From: JAHRAW01 sp965249835
GTDB lineage: Bacteria > Pseudomonadota > Gammaproteobacteria > Arenicellales > Poriferihabitantaceae
Reading direction: 5' to 3'
DNA: 64,000 bases
Assembly: GCA_965249835.1 (NCBI GenBank)
Contig: CBDFMY010000001.1
Coordinates: 124,001-188,000 of the forward strand
Shown: in pieces, positions 25,995 to 33,862 of the stretch
Layout of the letters: each line of letters opens with the position of its first letter
Position numbering within the stretch: the first letter of the stretch is position 1
Position numbers and translations under genes: made by a program
Notes under the pieces: generated by a model
What the model was told of the DNA's origin: nothing
Seen by the model: the letters and a program-made list of their open reading frames with translations, nothing else
The model's database searches: none

Positions 25995-26902
25995 TGCTGC
26001 CGCAACGAGTCACCATCGTCGAGGTCGGGCCGCGGGACGGATTGCAGAACGAAGCGCGCACGCTGCCGGTGGAGGCGCGGGTGGAGTTGATTCGGTTGCT
26101 TGGCGAAGCGGGATTGCCGTCCATTGAAGCCGGCAGTTTTACTTCGGCGAAGTGGATTCCGCAAATGGCCGACAGCGGCGAAGTGTTGAAATCCATCCAC
26201 CGAATGGCGAGCGCAAACAAAGGTGTGCGTTATCCGGTGCTGGTTCCCAACCTCCGCGGGCTGGAAGATGCCATGCAATCCGGTGCCACAGAAATCGCGG
26301 TGTTTGCCGCCGCCTCGGAAACCTTCAGCCGCAAGAACATTAATTGTGGCATTGACGAAAGCATCGAACGCTTCGCCGCCGTGACAAAGCGCGCGCTTTC
26401 CGCCGGCATCAAAGTCCGGGGCTATGTCTCCTGCGCACTCGGTTGCCCGTATCAAGGCGAAGTTTCGTTGGACGAAGTTGCGCGCGTGTCGCGATTGCTG
26501 CACGACCTCGGCTGTTATGAAATTTCGCTGGGCGATACCATCGGCATCGGCACGCCGGACCAAGCCCGGGCAATGGTGGAACGAGTCGCGCACGATATTC
26601 CCATGGAAAACCTGGCGGCGCACTTTCACGACACCTACGGCCAGGCATTGGCGAACATTTACGCGGTGATGCAATTGGGAGTGTGCGTTATCGACAGCGC
26701 GATTGCCGGACTCGGCGGATGTCCCTACGCCAAAGGCGCGAGCGGCAATGTCGCCACCGAGGATGTGGTATATCTATTGGACGGACTGAAAATTCACAGC
26801 GGTGTTTTGCTGGACAAATTGTTGCCGGCGGGGGATTATATCTGCGCACAACTTGGCTGCGAAAATCATTCCAAAGTGGCAACGGCATTGTCGCGCCATT
26901 AA
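25994..26902 (+). CDS. liuE: Hydroxymethylglutaryl-CoA lyase
   Basis: 302-aa TIM-barrel lyase splitting HMG-CoA into acetyl-CoA and acetoacetate, the last step of leucine degradation. Signatures: VTIVEVGPRDGLQNEART (catalytic Arg/Asp), SAGIKVRGYVSCALGCPYQGEV, ISLGDTIGIGTPDQA, HFHDTYGQALANIY (metal-binding His) and GLGGCPYAKGASGNVATEDVVYLL (catalytic Cys loop). Start ATG overlaps the liuD stop. Confidence 0.95.
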   Translation: MLPQRVTIVEVGPRDGLQNEARTLPVEARVELIRLLGEAGLPSIEAGSFTSAKWIPQMADSGEVLKSIHRMASANKGVRYPVLVPNLRGLEDAMQSGATEIAVFAAASETFSRKNINCGIDESIERFAAVTKRALSAGIKVRGYVSCALGCPYQGEVSLDEVARVSRLLHDLGCYEISLGDTIGIGTPDQARAMVERVAHDIPMENLAAHFHDTYGQALANIYAVMQLGVCVIDSAIAGLGGCPYAKGASGNVATEDVVYLLDGLKIHSGVLLDKLLPAGDYICAQLGCENHSKVATALSRH

Positions 26903-26936
26903 ATAGCAAGCAAATTTTCAAGCGGAGCAAAAAATC

Positions 26937-27494
26937 ATGTCATTGCCTGAACCGGTGGCGCGCGAAAAATTGCATCATCGCAAAATAAGTTGCGAAGGAT
27001 TTCGGCGCGAAGACGATCTGTGGGATATCGAAGCCCGCATGTCGGATGTCAAAACTTATTCCTATCACAACCGCGACCGCGGCGAAGTCAAAGCCGGTGA
27101 ACCGGTGCACTTGATGTTGCTGCGCGTAACGCTCGACCTGGACATGAACATCATCGAAGTGCACGCCGAAATGGAATACGCGCCGTTTCGCATGTGTAGC
27201 GGTGCGCGGGCGGTGATGAAAAATCTAGTCGGCTTGCAAATCAAAAGTGGCTGGTTGCGACAAGCGCGCGAGCGGATTGGTCGCCGCGAGAGTTGCACGC
27301 ACTTGTTTGAGTTGCTGGGGCCATTGTCCACCACCGCGTTTCAAACCATGCACATCGCGCTGGAACAACGCGCTGACAAACGCCCCAAACGCGAACGCCC
27401 GCGCATCATCGACCAGTGTTATTCCCTTGCCAGCGACAGCCCGATCGTTCGGCGTGAATGGCCGGCTTTTTATACTGGTAAAGAGGGTAAATGA
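26937..27494 (+). CDS. DUF2889 family protein
   Basis: 185 aa. Matches the DUF2889 pattern: HHRKISCEGFRREDDLWDIEARMSDVKTY near the N-terminus, then GEPVHLMLLRVTLDLDMNIIE, MCSGARAVMKNLVGLQIKSGWL, RESCTHLFELLGPLSTTAFQTM. The conserved Cys, His and Asp residues suggest a metal or thioester-related activity, but the family is uncharacterised. It lies 34 bp after liuE in the same direction and is often found with fatty-acid/CoA genes, so it is probably part of the transcription unit. Confidence 0.88.
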   Translation: MSLPEPVAREKLHHRKISCEGFRREDDLWDIEARMSDVKTYSYHNRDRGEVKAGEPVHLMLLRVTLDLDMNIIEVHAEMEYAPFRMCSGARAVMKNLVGLQIKSGWLRQARERIGRRESCTHLFELLGPLSTTAFQTMHIALEQRADKRPKRERPRIIDQCYSLASDSPIVRREWPAFYTGKEGK

Positions 27495-27569
27495 CGGCGA
27501 GAGTGATGTGTATTACAATCGCCAACTTTCATCTTACCTGCCAAAACAGAAGTTAAATTGACCGCCATA

Positions 27570-30134
27570 ATGAAGTATGTTCGCAAAATTACAACCATTG
27601 CCCCCCCCCCCCGAAATAATACGCGCGCGGTACTTGCGCTATGCGCGCTGACTTTGTTGGTTGGTTGCGGCGGTGGGGGTGGTAGTAGTAGTAGTAACAG
27701 CGAACCTGCGCCACCGCAACCGCTACTGATAGAAGTTCCTCCCATACCTTTTCCGCGCACCTCGCCGGTGGTCACTATTTCGCCTGATGATGACGATTAC
27801 GCCATCCGCAAAAGCATGGCAGAAGCCTTTCCAGAATACGGGGTCCGCTATTCGTTCATGCCACCGGGAGGAGGAGAGCGTGTTTCCGGTCAGAAGTATC
27901 ATCTGCGCATGATCAACGCCGCCGCGGCATTTGCGCGTGGTGCCACTGGGTCGGGCGAGACCATTGCGATTGTTGACACGGGCATTCGCGACACTCACCG
28001 AGAGTTCAATCGCCAGGGCAAAGTAATCAAAGAAACTGAGAGCGGATATAGCCCTGACGATGACGACAAGTTCCACGGCACTTTAGTCGCCGCTCTGGCG
28101 GCTGGCGAGCGCGATGGCGTGGTTACCAATACGAATCTCAACATGCACGGCGTGGCGTTTGATGCCAACATTGCCTTTGGCGAGATTGAATTGGGCGACC
28201 CTCCGCCGCCTGGTGCTTACCGGTACTTTCCGCTGGAAAACTATACCAACGCAGATGACTGGAGCGATGCAAATTTTTACCGCACAATCATCAATTTTGC
28301 ACGGCGCAACAGTGCCGCCATCATCAATCAAAGTTTTGGTGTAAATGGTGCGGTTTCATACTACCGCCGAGCGGAAGTTCGTAGCCGATTAGGACACACT
28401 GCCGCAGCATTAGCGCAAAGGGGTACACTCGATGCCGACAAAGTGATTATCGTGTGGGCGGCTGGCAACGCAGGCGGTAAGACTTTGTCAGACGGGCAAA
28501 TACCGCAACACGACTCGCCGGATCTGTGGGCGGGGCTCGGTGCCTACTTCCCGGAGTTGCAAAAAAATACCATTGCGGTGGTGGCACTGGACCAGGACGG
28601 TAGCATCGCCGACTACTCCAGCCGTTGCGGCATCGCCAAAAGTTTTTGCATTGCTGCGCCGGGTAGCGGACTGGTTTCTGCGTCTAGTTCTGGAAATGCT
28701 GCCTACACCGTGTTCCCGTCGAACCGCGGCGGCACATCTCTCGCCGCACCAATCGTCAGTGGTTCGCTCGCCGTCTTGCGGCAGTTTTTCCGCGGGCAAC
28801 TCGGCAACACGGAAGTGGTCAGCCGTCTGCTCGCCACTGCCAACCGCGAGGGCAGGTATACTGACTCTGACACCTACGGTCATGGTCTGGTGGATTTAGA
28901 TGCCGCCACCTCGCCGGCCGGTGCGTTGATGACCGGTATGTCCGGCGACCCGAATCGCCGCCCCCTGGCAGGCATCCGATTTGCCTTGTCCGGCGATGCG
29001 TTCGGCACCGCGATGCAAGCCCAGTTGGCGGAAGTGGAGTTCGCCGCGTTCGATGAATTGGACGCGCCGTTTTTTCTGTCGGCGGAAAACTTGGTCTCGC
29101 AAGCGGCGCGTGATGATGGCAGGCGCGAGCAACACGACATGACGCTGACACCGGTGTCGTCATTCAACGGCGGCGACGGGCATCGCGGCACAACCTTGTC
29201 GCTTGGCTTTGACGGCGATGAGGTTGAAGACGCGCGCTTGTCGTTCGCGCACGGCTGGTGGTTGTCCTACGGCGACCAGGCCGGGCGCGCATTGGGGCTT
29301 TATGCGCACGCGCCGTTGCGGTTGGACGATGGCGAGGTGATGATGAATCACTTCAGCGACTCCCTCGCCTTCGCCTCGCCCTACTTGTCTTTGGTGCGGG
29401 ATGGTCCCGGTATCGGCTGGTCAGGCAATGGACGATTTGGTTTCGCGCTGATGCAAGGCAGCCCATTGTTTGACGGCTATCAAAAACCCGGCGGCGAACG
29501 CGGGCTGGGCGCGGTGCTGGACATGCAATTGAGTCGTGGTCTCTGGTTGCAAGCCGGTGCGGTGCGCGAGCGGGAAGGTTTTCTCGGTGCGCGTTTGCAA
29601 GGTGCGCTCGGCGAGGCGCAGGGCACAACCGGCTTCTTCGGCATCAATGGTGCCTGGGTGTTGGGCGATGCTGGTGCGAATGACGGTATCGGTGATGATA
29701 TGCGTGCTAATAAGCCCTGGCGTCTGCTGGCATCCGCCTATCTGGGTCGCACCCGTCCGCAGGTGAACGGCGGGCTGGTGCAGGAGGTTGACCGGCTCAC
29801 CAGCAGCGCCTTTAGTATCGGCGCGGTGCGGGAATCTTTGTGGCGGCGCGATGACTGGTTTGGTTTGCGTTTGTCGCAACCGCTACGCACCGAACGCGGC
29901 AATCTCAAGATGCGCCTTCCTGCCGGACGCACGCGCTATGGTGAGATGGTGACCCATGATCACACCCTGAACCTCGCCCCGACCGGTCGTCATCTGCAAG
30001 TTGAGGCGGTCTATCATGTGCCGCTGGCTGGCGGCGCGCTACAAGCCACGCTGGGCGCGGAACGGCACCCGCAACATAATCGCAGTAGTGATATTTATCC
30101 GACTTTTCGAGTAAAGTTTGAACGAAGATTTTGA
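27570..30134 (+). CDS. Subtilisin-like autotransporter lipoprotein (NalP/AspA-like), probably phase-variable
   Basis: About 854 aa from ATG 27570 (a TTG lies four codons upstream). The signal peptide ends in the lipobox LTLLVGC (Cys33) followed by Gly and Ser runs, indicating a lipoprotein. The passenger is a subtilase with the triad Asp136 (IAIVDTGIRDTHREF), His169 (KFHGTLVAALAAG) and Ser390 (GGTSLAAPIVSGS). The C-terminal about 270 residues look like an autotransporter beta-barrel (LGLYAHAPLRL, GNLKMRLPAGRTRYGE, ending FRVKFERRF with terminal Phe). A run of 12 C's sits in codons 11-15 before the hydrophobic signal core. In this assembly the frame is open (ON). NalP of Neisseria shares lipobox, S8 protease, barrel and poly-C switch. 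The target is unknown. Confidence 0.9.
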   Translation: MKYVRKITTIAPPPRNNTRAVLALCALTLLVGCGGGGGSSSSNSEPAPPQPLLIEVPPIPFPRTSPVVTISPDDDDYAIRKSMAEAFPEYGVRYSFMPPGGGERVSGQKYHLRMINAAAAFARGATGSGETIAIVDTGIRDTHREFNRQGKVIKETESGYSPDDDDKFHGTLVAALAAGERDGVVTNTNLNMHGVAFDANIAFGEIELGDPPPPGAYRYFPLENYTNADDWSDANFYRTIINFARRNSAAIINQSFGVNGAVSYYRRAEVRSRLGHTAAALAQRGTLDADKVIIVWAAGNAGGKTLSDGQIPQHDSPDLWAGLGAYFPELQKNTIAVVALDQDGSIADYSSRCGIAKSFCIAAPGSGLVSASSSGNAAYTVFPSNRGGTSLAAPIVSGSLAVLRQFFRGQLGNTEVVSRLLATANREGRYTDSDTYGHGLVDLDAATSPAGALMTGMSGDPNRRPLAGIRFALSGDAFGTAMQAQLAEVEFAAFDELDAPFFLSAENLVSQAARDDGRREQHDMTLTPVSSFNGGDGHRGTTLSLGFDGDEVEDARLSFAHGWWLSYGDQAGRALGLYAHAPLRLDDGEVMMNHFSDSLAFASPYLSLVRDGPGIGWSGNGRFGFALMQGSPLFDGYQKPGGERGLGAVLDMQLSRGLWLQAGAVREREGFLGARLQGALGEAQGTTGFFGINGAWVLGDAGANDGIGDDMRANKPWRLLASAYLGRTRPQVNGGLVQEVDRLTSSAFSIGAVRESLWRRDDWFGLRLSQPLRTERGNLKMRLPAGRTRYGEMVTHDHTLNLAPTGRHLQVEAVYHVPLAGGALQATLGAERHPQHNRSSDIYPTFRVKFERRF
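27601..27612 (+). repeat. Poly-C tract (12 C) in the autotransporter signal region
   Basis: Uninterrupted run of 12 C, reading Ala-Pro-Pro-Pro-Arg in frame. Change by one base would stop translation before the lipobox, so it is a likely slipped-strand phase switch. An AGT trinucleotide run (Ser codons) follows near 27682. Confidence 0.9.
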
Positions 30135-30136
30135 TT

Positions 30137-30380
30137 GCGCTTGTCTTTTCGTCGCCATGCGGTGTTGCGCTTCGTCGCTCGGTCGTTCACATACTTAATG
30201 TATTGCTCTCTCCCTCGCTCCTCGCGCGCCTTGCCTGACAACAAAAATACTGCGCACAATTTTGTGCATGTCCCATTTTTATACGGCGTCGCTATTATTC
30301 GCAGCTTCGCCGCGGTAGTGTCACGCTACGCGTGACGACATTTCACCGCCAACTGGTCTATTCGACCGTTCGATGCAACT
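30137..30380. repeat. Single unit of the 127-bp repeat plus REP-like palindrome
   Basis: Bases 30139-30265 match the 127-bp unit tandemly repeated at 54031-54300 (core acatacttaatgtattgctc, itself palindromic around acttaatgt). The palindrome gtcacgctacgcgtgac follows at 30317-30333. No gene. Confidence 0.75.
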
Positions 30381-30985
30381 TTTCTGACACTTGTGCTTTC
30401 GGGTGGGGTCAGATTCACCTGAGGATACGCAACAAGCAAGAAAACGAGAAAGACGGTGTAAGTTAACGGACTGATTCGTTGCCCTGAACCGGTTTTTCAC
30501 CCGTCTTTTCGAAAAACGAGTGATATTAATGGGTTAGAATAAGTGTTTTCTTTTTAAACAGGGTGAATATCACATTGAGACACTTTTTTTGGGATGGAAT
30601 TGTTGTTTTTTGAATACATCGTTCCTTTTTACTTAAATAATCGAATAGGTTAAGGATGCTAAATATAGGTTTGAAGAAATAAGGGGATGATTATGAAAAA
30701 AGTAAGAGCGAAGACTTTTCCATTTAAAAAAGCGAGAATAATAACAAAAAAAGAAGTTCTTATGACTAACAAAGCTACAGAGAGAAAACTTAAAAAGAAA
30801 AGATCGCTAAGAGGAAAAGTTTAAAAGTAAAAAATATGTATTTTGTTGAATGTGCACCACTCCTTAATAAAGCCCTAACACCTCATAACTCCCCTGTAGA
30901 AATTACATAAATTGAACAATAGGTGGACTTGGAGAGGAGAAGGAGTTAAAATGAACAATACAACCGAATCAAAGGAGTCATATCA
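30381..30985. other. AT-rich intergenic islet
   Basis: Base composition drops sharply compared with flanking genes. Apart from a 43-codon basic ORF (30693-30824) and the leader of the following gene I see no gene, tRNA or clear terminator. An AGGAG-like site (30938-30951, gagaggagaaggag) precedes a two-codon-long start that is not used further. Confidence 0.5.
30693..30824 (+). CDS. Very basic 43-aa micro-ORF
   Basis: ATG with aagggga 6-12 bp upstream. It reads MKKVRAKTFPFKKARIITKK, then EVLMTNKATERKLKKKRSLR and GKV; over a third of residues are Lys or Arg, and the second part is helical. It could be a nucleic-acid-binding peptide or simply a chance product of A-rich DNA. No homologue is recognised. 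Confidence 0.3.
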   Translation: MKKVRAKTFPFKKARIITKKEVLMTNKATERKLKKKRSLRGKV

Positions 30986-31567
30986 ATGAAAAGTTTATTT
31001 ATTATTACGCTCTTGCTGTTTCCATTTTTTAGTTTTGCGGACTGTGAAGTTCCATCAATGCCTGATCAATTTACGCTGAATGAACGCACTGTAAGTCTTG
31101 GGACAGTTCTCGATCTGGAAGATGATGATGGAAATTTTGGAAAGATAAGTGAAAAGTTACTTCAGTTAACCAAGTCTTTTCATTATACCGACATCTCAGG
31201 TAACAAAGTAGCTGAAGCAAAACAGAAACTACTCTCTTGGGGTGTGCAAATAGATGTTTTTGATTGTCAGGGACAGAAGATCGGGACTATTAAAGAAAAT
31301 ATTTTGAAATCACTTTTTAAAGTTTCAACTACATATACGATTGAGGATGCAACAGGAAGTGTGGTTGCCGTATCTAATCAAGTTGATATTTTGGCTACAT
31401 CTTTTACCTTAAAAGACCCTTCGGGAAATAAAGTTGCAACCTTAAATAGATCAGCGATTAATTTCTTTGGTGATAACTGGAATGTAAAAATTTATAATCA
31501 TGACGTTGTTGATCCTCGAATACTGGTTATGATTGGATCCTACAAAACAAGCGCAGATAATGAATGA
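30986..31567 (+). CDS. Exported LURP-one-like / tubby-C-fold protein
   Basis: 193 aa with a clear signal peptide (MKSLFIITLLLFPFFSFA, cleavage before DCEV) preceded by a good aaaggag site. The mature part has a repeating strand pattern typical of LURP-one-related (DUF567)/scramblase-like folds: FHYTDISGNKVAEAKQKLLSWG, IDVFDCQGQKIGTIKENI, YTIEDATGSVVAVSNQV, FTLKDPSGNKVATLNRS. Two Cys in the mature region could pair. Family members are usually cytoplasmic, so export is unusual. It sits alone in an AT-rich islet, probably acquired. The role is unknown. Confidence 0.65.
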   Translation: MKSLFIITLLLFPFFSFADCEVPSMPDQFTLNERTVSLGTVLDLEDDDGNFGKISEKLLQLTKSFHYTDISGNKVAEAKQKLLSWGVQIDVFDCQGQKIGTIKENILKSLFKVSTTYTIEDATGSVVAVSNQVDILATSFTLKDPSGNKVATLNRSAINFFGDNWNVKIYNHDVVDPRILVMIGSYKTSADNE

Positions 31568-31654
31568 AAAAATAATCAAGAGCAGTTGTTAGAAAATCCC
31601 TAATAACTGAATTTACATTTACTTCCTTTTAAAAACATAAAGATACTCGCCGCG

Positions 31655-31695
31655 GTAGTGTCACGCTTCGCGTGACAGGCGGCTAACGCCGCCGA
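31655..31695. repeat. REP-like palindromes after the LURP-one-like gene
   Basis: GTCACGC-TTC-GCGTGAC immediately followed by ggcggctaacgccgcc; the same pair of palindromes occurs apart near 6580 and 6930. They lie between convergent genes and could act as bidirectional terminators. Confidence 0.65.
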
Positions 31696-31700
31696 ACTCC

Positions 31701-32936
31701 TTAATCATACTTACGAATATCATCAATCACCTTGCCGTCATTCGGCAAAGTGTCGGGTTCGACCATTTCAACTTCGCCGCGCACTTTGCACAGGTCGCGC
31801 ATGGTGATGATGACCGCGGATTTGATTTCGTGGTCGGTGGATTGACATTCGCATTGCAAAGTCATTTGGTCCTGCTGGTTGACCCAGTCAACCACCAGCC
31901 TTGCGCGGGTGACTTGCGGATGCCGTTTGATGATGCCGGCAATTTGCTCGGGGTGAATGAACATGCCGCGTACCTTTACGCTCTGGTCGGCGCGACCCAT
32001 CCAGCCTCTGATGCGCCGATTGGTGCGACCGCAGGCACTGGCACCTTGCATAATCGCCGACAGGTCACCAGTGGCGAATCGAATCAAAGGATAATCCGGG
32101 TTCAAACTGGTCACCACGACCTCGCCGACTTCGCCATCGGCGACCAAATCACCACTGCCAGGGCGCACAATTTCCACATATACGCCCTCGTCAACGATCA
32201 GCCCTGAATCCACAGCAGATTCATATCCAATCACCCCGAGGTCGGCAGTGGCATAGCATTGCAGCACCGATATTCCGCGGGCAATTAAATCGTCTCGTGT
32301 TGATGCCGGCAGTGCTTCACCCGACACCAACGCCTTGCGCAAACTACTCGAATCCAGATTGAGTTCATCCGCCTTGTGCAGAATAATTTTCAAAAATGAC
32401 GGCGTGCCGATATAGCCGTTTGGTCGCAAGTCATTGATGGTCTGCGCTTGCAAGTCGGTTTGCCCAACCCCTGCGGGGATGACGCCACAGCCGAGGGCGT
32501 TACACCCACTGTCGCCCATGGCACCGGCTGGTGTGAAGTGATAGGAAAAGCAATTTTGCACCAGATCGCCGGCGCGAAAACCGGCTGCGAACAAGGTGCG
32601 CGCAAACCGCCAATAGTCGGCGCGCCTGGTGCTGGCTTCATAAATTGGTCCGGGCGAGACAAAAATACAGGCTAATTGATCCTGCGCAAAAGCACTCAGA
32701 CCGCCCAGGGGTGGCTGGGCGCGCTGCTTCTCAATCAGTTCTGATTTTCTGGTGAGGGGGAAGTTTGGTAACTGCTCAATTGAAGTCAGCGGCTCCTCGT
32801 CATAGTCGCGCAAAGCCGCCGCATAAACCTGGGTGTTTTCTTTTGCGTGAACCAATTGCGCGGAGATGTCACGCAGCAACTCCTGCTCGCGTTGCGCGGT
32901 GCTACGGGTTTCCAATTGGTCGTAATATTTATTCAT
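31701..32936 (-). CDS. Phenylacetate-CoA ligase-like (PaaK-type) adenylate-forming enzyme
   Basis: 411 aa, the length of PaaK-type aryl-CoA ligases. FVSPGPIYEAST replaces the usual phosphate-binding loop; QCYATADLGVIGYES, GEVGEVVVTSLNPDYPLIRFATGDLSAI and RIRGWMGRADQSVKVRGMFIHPEQI are typical PaaK blocks. It probably activates an aromatic or other carboxylic acid taken up by the adjacent Liv-type transporter. Last gene of the minus-strand operon, 12 bp after livF. Confidence 0.85.
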   Translation of the reverse strand: MNKYYDQLETRSTAQREQELLRDISAQLVHAKENTQVYAAALRDYDEEPLTSIEQLPNFPLTRKSELIEKQRAQPPLGGLSAFAQDQLACIFVSPGPIYEASTRRADYWRFARTLFAAGFRAGDLVQNCFSYHFTPAGAMGDSGCNALGCGVIPAGVGQTDLQAQTINDLRPNGYIGTPSFLKIILHKADELNLDSSSLRKALVSGEALPASTRDDLIARGISVLQCYATADLGVIGYESAVDSGLIVDEGVYVEIVRPGSGDLVADGEVGEVVVTSLNPDYPLIRFATGDLSAIMQGASACGRTNRRIRGWMGRADQSVKVRGMFIHPEQIAGIIKRHPQVTRARLVVDWVNQQDQMTLQCECQSTDHEIKSAVIITMRDLCKVRGEVEMVEPDTLPNDGKVIDDIRKYD

Positions 32937-32948
32937 GAGGGGAGCAAA

Positions 32949-33764
32949 TCACGCCAGCCAACGTTTGCGTCTGCGATAATGTTTAACATGGCGGAAACTT
33001 TTCTTATCGCCGCCCTGGATGCCGAGATAAAATTCTTTGACATCTTCATTTTCTGCAAGGGATTGCGCTTCACCATCCATGACCACGCGGCCATTTTCCA
33101 AAACATAACCGTAGGTAGCGTAATTCAATGCCACCGATGTATTTTGCTCGGCCAATAAAAAAGTTACGCCCTCTTGCTGATTCAATCTTTTGATAATTTC
33201 AAATATTTCTCGCACAAGTTGTGGTGCCAGTCCCATGGAAGGCTCGTCCAATAGAATCATTTTTGGTCGCGCCATTAATGCGCGCCCCACAGCCAGCATC
33301 TGCTGCTCGCCGCCGGAGGTGTAACCGGCTTGACTTTTGCGGCGTTCCTTGAGACGCGGAAAATAACCGTAGACTTTTTCCAAATCATCACGGATCACAG
33401 AACGTCCATGTTTGCGCGTGTAAGCACCGGTCAGCAAATTTTCCTCCACGGTCAAATGCTCAAAACAATGGCGTCCTTCCATGACCTGAACCACACCGCG
33501 TCGCACCAATGCCGTGGGCGACAGGTTTTCCACCTTTTCACCCATAAATTCGATCGATCCCTTGGTTACATTGCCGCGCTCGGTGCCGAGCAGGTTGGAG
33601 ACAGATTTGATTGTCGTGGTCTTGCCGGCACCGTTGGCACCGAGCAAAGCAACGATGCTGCCTTGTGGCACCTCCAGCGAAACGCCCTTCAACACCAGGA
33701 TGACATGATCATAAATCACCTCGATGTTTTTGATGCTAAGAACGATGGTGGGTTGCGAAGACAT
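32949..33764 (-). CDS. livF: Liv-type ABC transporter ATP-binding protein (LivF)
   Basis: 271-aa ATPase. Walker A GANGAGKTTTIKS, signature YTSGGEQQMLAVGRALMARPKMILLDEPSMGLAPQLV with Walker B, H-loop FLLAEQNTSVAL. The C-terminal extension (GIQGGDKKSFRHVKHYRRRKRWLA) is basic. Pairs with LivG on LivHM. It is separated from the binding-protein gene by a hairpin. Confidence 0.93.
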   Translation of the reverse strand: MSSQPTIVLSIKNIEVIYDHVILVLKGVSLEVPQGSIVALLGANGAGKTTTIKSVSNLLGTERGNVTKGSIEFMGEKVENLSPTALVRRGVVQVMEGRHCFEHLTVEENLLTGAYTRKHGRSVIRDDLEKVYGYFPRLKERRKSQAGYTSGGEQQMLAVGRALMARPKMILLDEPSMGLAPQLVREIFEIIKRLNQQEGVTFLLAEQNTSVALNYATYGYVLENGRVVMDGEAQSLAENEDVKEFYLGIQGGDKKSFRHVKHYRRRKRWLA

Positions 33765-33814
33765 CCGAATTAAATAGAAGCATTAAAAATTACTTGCCGA
33801 GCCACCACAGACGC

Positions 33815-33853
33815 ACAACCCCGTCACCCGTTTGCGCGAGTGACGGGGTGTTG
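33815..33853. other. Stable intercistronic hairpin between livK and livF
   Basis: CAACCCCGTCAC / GTGACGGGGT(G)TTG around a 12-nt loop. There is no T-run after it on the minus strand, so it looks like an mRNA-stabilising or attenuating stem-loop downstream of the binding-protein gene rather than a full terminator. Confidence 0.7.
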
Positions 33854-33862
33854 CCAATGCGC

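Noticed and set aside
27601..27612. Poly-C tract dismissed as sequencing error
   Set aside because: The frame is open exactly at 12 C and continues through a full lipobox, protease and barrel, so the tract is likely real, although its exact length in the cell population is uncertain.
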